Assembly (NCBI GenBank): GCA_947629805.1
Contig: CANRFE010000048.1
Location: 1-9,318 of the forward strand
Length of the DNA: 9,318 bases
Direction of reading: 5' to 3'
Source of the DNA: an uncultured Clostridia bacterium
GTDB taxonomy: Bacteria; Bacillota; Clostridia; TANB77; CAG-508
A program made the translations under genes and the position numbers. This document shows, piece after piece, positions 7,079 through 9,318 of this stretch; within the stretch, counting starts at the first letter, position 1, and every line of letters starts with the position of its first letter. The notes beneath the pieces are model-generated. The model was not told the DNA's origin, did not search any database, and worked only from the letters and a program-made list of their open reading frames with translations.

Positions 7079-7113
7079 ATTGTCTAAAAACGACAAAAAG
7101 TATGTTTTTTCTC

Positions 7114-7142
7114 TTGCAAGTTTTCTTTTAACGTTATATAAT
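7114..7142 (+). promoter_or_regulatory. Strong predicted sigma-A promoter of the NifU-like/GGGtGRT operon
   Basis: TTGCAA (7114-7119) and a perfect TATAAT (7137-7142) are spaced by 17 bases, the optimum. The start of transcription is expected near 7149, giving a leader of about 58 bases with a tiny GTCT/AGAC hairpin (7149-7163) at its 5' end. Upstream, TTGTC-N7-GACAA (7080-7096) forms an inverted repeat that could be a regulator site. Nothing resembling a known riboswitch is seen in this short leader. Confidence 0.8.
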
Positions 7143-7206
7143 AATAAAGTCTAAACAAAAGACATACATATAGAAAGAAAGCCAACTTTGAAAGGAGAAA
7201 ATAGAA

Positions 7207-7899
7207 ATGATTTATTCAAAAGAAGTAGAAGAAATGTGCAAAGTAGCAAAAGGAGTAGACCATGGACCAGCACCTATTCCAGAAGAAGGAAAATGGGTAA
7301 AAGCAAAAGAAATTAAAGATATTTCAGGCCTAACACATGGAATTGGATGGTGTGCACCACAACAAGGCGCATGTAAATTAACCTTAAATGTAAAAGAAGG
7401 AGTAATACAAGAAGCATTAGTAGAAACCATTGGATGTTCTGGTATGACACATTCTGCTGCTATGGCGGGAGAAATTTTAGTAGGAAAAACAATTTTAGAA
7501 GCATTAAATACAGATTTAGTATGTGATGCTATCAACACGGCAATGAGAGAATTATTTTTACAAATTGTATATGGTAGAACGCAATCCGCCTTTTCAGAAA
7601 ATGGACTTCCTATTGGAGCAGGAATGGAAGACTTAGGAAAAGGGCATAGAAGTCAAACTGGTACCATTTATTCTACCTTAGAAAAAGGACCAAGATACCT
7701 AGAGCTTGCAGAAGGATACATTGTAGAAATTGGGCTAGATAAAGAAGATCAAATTATTGGTTACAAATATGTCAATTTAGGAAAAATGATGGATAACATC
7801 AAAGCAGGCATGGAACCACAACAAGCAATTGAAAAAGCTTCTGGAACGTATGGTAGATTTGACGAAGCAGTAAAGAAAATAGATCCAAGAAAAGAATAA
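7207..7899 (+). CDS. NifU-like iron-sulfur cluster scaffold homologue, partner of GGGtGRT protein
   Basis: The 230-residue protein contains a NifU/IscU-like core: KLTLNVKEGVIQEA (57-70), then IGCSGMTHSAAMAGEILVGK (75-94, Cys77) and TILEAL, resembling the LTLKV...GC..S.AS....L..GKT..EA pattern of U-type scaffolds that assemble Fe-S clusters. The cysteines are unusual. The first canonical Cys-Gly-Asp is replaced by GWCAPQQGAC with Cys49 and Cys56, and other cysteines are Cys11 and Cys106. No clear equivalent of the third scaffold cysteine is seen after the core, where residues 124-165 instead hold a Gly/Ser-rich segment. Whether it still carries a cluster is open. A Gly-rich C-terminal third (residues 165-230) is not part of classic NifU. 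AAAGGAGA (7191-7198) lies eight bases before the ATG. The gene is followed after 20 bases by the GGGtGRT gene. Confidence 0.85.
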   Translation: MIYSKEVEEMCKVAKGVDHGPAPIPEEGKWVKAKEIKDISGLTHGIGWCAPQQGACKLTLNVKEGVIQEALVETIGCSGMTHSAAMAGEILVGKTILEALNTDLVCDAINTAMRELFLQIVYGRTQSAFSENGLPIGAGMEDLGKGHRSQTGTIYSTLEKGPRYLELAEGYIVEIGLDKEDQIIGYKYVNLGKMMDNIKAGMEPQQAIEKASGTYGRFDEAVKKIDPRKE

Positions 7900-7919
7900 A
7901 AATGTAGGAGGGAAGAATA

Positions 7920-8921
7920 ATGGCACTATTTGAAAGTTATGAAAGAAGAATAGAACAAATAAAACCAGTCATGGAAAAATACGGAATCAAAGATTTCGAC
8001 GATGCATTAAATATATGCAAAGAAAAAGGATTCAATCCTTATGAAATTACAAGAGGAGTGCAAACCATTTGTTTTGAAAATGCATGTTGGGCTTATACTT
8101 TAGGCGCAGCAATAGCAATTAAAAAAGGTTGCGTAAAAGCTGCCGACGCTGCAAAAGCAATTGGAGAAGGTTTACAAACATTTTGTATTCCAGGCTCTGT
8201 TGCAGACGATAGAAAAGTAGGACTAGGACATGGAAATTTAGCTTCTATGTTATTATCCGAAGATACGAAATGTTTTGCTTTCTTAGCAGGGCATGAAAGT
8301 TTTGCCGCAGCAGAAGGAGCTATTGGAATTGCAAAATCTGCAAACAAAGTAAGGAAACAACCTTTACGAGTTATTTTAAATGGGCTAGGAAAAGATGCTG
8401 CACAAGTCATTTCTAGAATTAATGGTTTTACTTATGTAAAAACAGATTTTGACTTCTTTAGCGGAAAAGTAAACGTAATAGAAGAAATTGCTTATTCAGA
8501 CGGAGAAAGAAGTAAGGTAAAATGCTATGGCGCAAACGATGTTAGAGAAGGGGTAGCCATTATGTGGTTAGAAGATGTAGATGTTTCTATTACGGGCAAC
8601 TCTACCAACCCAACCAGATTCCAACACCCAGTTGCAGGTACTTATAAAAAAGAAAGAATCGAAGCAGGCAAAAAATATTTCTCTGTTGCTTCTGGTGGAG
8701 GAACAGGAAGAACGCTTCATCCAGACAATATGGCAGCAGGACCAGCTTCTTATGGTATGACCGACACAATGGGAAGAATGCACTCAGATGCGCAATTTGC
8801 AGGAAGTTCTTCAGTTCCTGCACATGTTGAAATGATGGGATTAATAGGAATGGGAAATAACCCAATGGTAGGAGCAACCGTAGCAATAGCAGTAGCAGTA
8901 GAAGAAGCTATGAAGGCATAG
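7920..8921 (+). CDS. GGGtGRT-family protein, function unknown
   Basis: This 333-residue protein carries the eponymous GGGTGRT motif at residues 259-265, followed by LHPDNMAAGPASYGMTDTMG and a Ser/Gly-rich stretch (SSSVPAHVEMMGLIGMGNN). The family is conserved in anaerobic Firmicutes and other anaerobes and, as far as I know, has no assigned activity. The N-terminal half has several cysteines (Cys33, Cys51, Cys56, Cys71, Cys89, Cys118), with C51-x4-C56 in TICFENACW, and Cys202 lies further on. GLGHGNLASMLL (101-112), FLAGHESFAAAEGAIGIA (121-138) and VILNGLGKDAAQVI (151-164) look like glycine-rich loops of an alpha/beta fold. There is no signal peptide or membrane segment, so it is probably cytosolic. 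AGGAGG (7906-7911) precedes the ATG. Tight spacing to the NifU-like gene implies joint function, perhaps as recipient or carrier of an Fe-S cluster; this is inference. Confidence 0.93.
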   Translation: MALFESYERRIEQIKPVMEKYGIKDFDDALNICKEKGFNPYEITRGVQTICFENACWAYTLGAAIAIKKGCVKAADAAKAIGEGLQTFCIPGSVADDRKVGLGHGNLASMLLSEDTKCFAFLAGHESFAAAEGAIGIAKSANKVRKQPLRVILNGLGKDAAQVISRINGFTYVKTDFDFFSGKVNVIEEIAYSDGERSKVKCYGANDVREGVAIMWLEDVDVSITGNSTNPTRFQHPVAGTYKKERIEAGKKYFSVASGGGTGRTLHPDNMAAGPASYGMTDTMGRMHSDAQFAGSSSVPAHVEMMGLIGMGNNPMVGATVAIAVAVEEAMKA

Positions 8922-8935
8922 AGAAAAAAGAAAAA

Positions 8936-8981
8936 GCGTAGAATAAGAGCGATAAAAGCTTCCTATTCTATGCCTTTTTTT
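8936..8981 (+). terminator. Intrinsic terminator of the NifU-like/GGGtGRT operon
   Basis: GCGTAGAATA (8936-8945) pairs with TATTCTATGC (8964-8973) with one G-U pair, extended inside by AGC/GCT (8948-8950 with 8958-8960), and is followed by seven T (8975-8981). The end of the coding region, AAGGCATAG (8913-8921), can also pair with CTATGCCTT (8968-8976), giving a competing fold. Confidence 0.8.
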
Positions 8982-9026
8982 GGTTTAAAAAGTGGAGAAG
9001 TTTTCATTTCGAATGATAAAAAATGC

Positions 9027-9055
9027 TTGACGAAGAAGTAAGAAAATAGTAAAAT
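9027..9055 (+). promoter_or_regulatory. Predicted sigma-A promoter of the pilin-like gene
   Basis: TTGACG (9027-9032) and TAAAAT (9050-9055) are spaced by 17 bases. The expected start near 9062 gives a leader of about 80 bases. The leader holds two AGGAGG motifs (9109-9114 and 9127-9132). Only the second has a usable start codon at the right distance. Confidence 0.65.
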
Positions 9056-9141
9056 GAAAATGCAAAAGTAATAACTTATGAACATAATATTGGTGTAAAA
9101 AGGAAAGCAGGAGGAAAACTAAACAAAGGAGGATAAAAAAA

Positions 9142-9318
9142 TTGAAAGAAGAAAAACAAAAGATAGAAAAGGAAGCAAATAGAAATCAAGGTATTACTTT
9201 AGTTGCCTTAATTATTACAATTATTATTTTAATTATTTTGGCAGGAATTAGTATTAATTTCGTATTAGGAGAAAACGGACTCTTTGGAAGAGCATTGCAG
9301 GCACGAGAGGATTATGCA
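9142..9318 (+). CDS. Type IV pilin-like protein with prepilin-type N-terminus, 3' partial
   Basis: A TTG codon at 9142, nine bases after AGGAGG (9127-9132), opens a frame with 59 residues before the window ends and no stop. Residues 1-17 are a short, highly charged leader (MKEEKQKIEKEANRNQG) ending in Gly17. A long hydrophobic helix rich in Ile/Leu (ITLVALIITIIILIILAG) follows, then SINFVLGENGLFGRALQARE. This is the layout of class III (prepilin peptidase) signal peptides with cleavage after Gly17. The usual Glu at position +5 is Ala here, as I recall for a large clostridial group beginning G-ITLVAL. It would be a membrane-anchored or secreted filament-like protein. The C-terminal domain, which would tell its function, is outside the window. 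No ATG fits in frame, so TTG is the likely start. Confidence 0.8.
   Translation, partial: MKEEKQKIEKEANRNQGITLVALIITIIILIILAGISINFVLGENGLFGRALQAREDYA

Noticed and set aside
7149..7206. Riboswitch in the leader of the NifU-like operon
   Set aside because: The leader is under 60 bases and A-rich with only a 4-bp hairpin; no known aptamer fits.
7212..7538. 108-residue open frame on the - strand inside the NifU-like gene
   Set aside because: It is fully contained in a conserved + strand gene, has no sensible ribosome binding site or family motif, and is a shadow frame.
8093..8886. Several - strand frames opposite the GGGtGRT gene
   Set aside because: All overlap a well-conserved gene and show no family features.
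9078..9098. Six-codon ATG frame in the leader of the pilin-like gene
   Set aside because: No ribosome binding site precedes it and such mini-frames are expected by chance.
1..9318. CRISPR array, insertion sequence, tRNA/rRNA or integration site
   Set aside because: I found no regularly spaced repeats, transposase motifs, cloverleaf sequences or long terminal repeats on reading both strands; composition is even throughout.

Overview
The window is AT-rich (about one third G+C by eye). Every gene lies on the + strand, and most are preceded by a strong AGGAGG-type ribosome binding site and A-rich spacers. Gene content (AddA-type nuclease rather than RecB, the MEP-pathway gene ispH, a cofactor-independent phosphoglycerate mutase, a NifU-like/GGGtGRT pair and a clostridial-style pilin) points to a low-GC, probably anaerobic Firmicute of the class Clostridia. 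I cannot place it to genus.

Layout. Positions 1-672 hold the C-terminal nuclease domain of AddA, cut by the window edge. A promoter at 681-709 and a leader with a small hairpin start a five-gene run, 779-6198: gap, pgk, ispH, tpiA, gpmI. Together these convert triose phosphates to 2-phosphoglycerate, with the last MEP isoprenoid enzyme (IspH) inserted between pgk and tpiA. No eno and no CggR-type regulator is visible. The tpiA reading frame is broken by one extra base (C4381 is the simplest candidate), just after the catalytic glutamate. A stem-loop at 6204-6248 closes this unit.

A lone gene at 6273-7043 encodes a YezG/DUF600-family protein (the immunity/antitoxin family of LXG toxins) with a charged C-terminal extension and no toxin beside it. 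A strong terminator follows at 7043-7078. A near-consensus promoter (7114-7142) then drives a two-gene operon: a NifU-like Fe-S scaffold homologue with altered cysteine spacing (7207-7899) and a GGGtGRT-family protein of unknown function (7920-8921), ended by a terminator. Last, a promoter at 9027-9055 leads to the start of a pilin-like secreted protein (TTG start at 9142) that runs out of the window.

The items most worth a second look are the conserved but functionally uncharacterised NifU-like/GGGtGRT operon, the frameshift in tpiA, the orphan YezG-family gene with its tail, and the ispH insertion in the glycolytic operon. No stretch longer than 300 bases lacks a gene; the four larger gaps (673-778, 6199-6272, 7044-7206, 8922-9141) hold the regulatory elements listed. 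I saw no tRNA, rRNA, CRISPR array, insertion sequence or long repeat.
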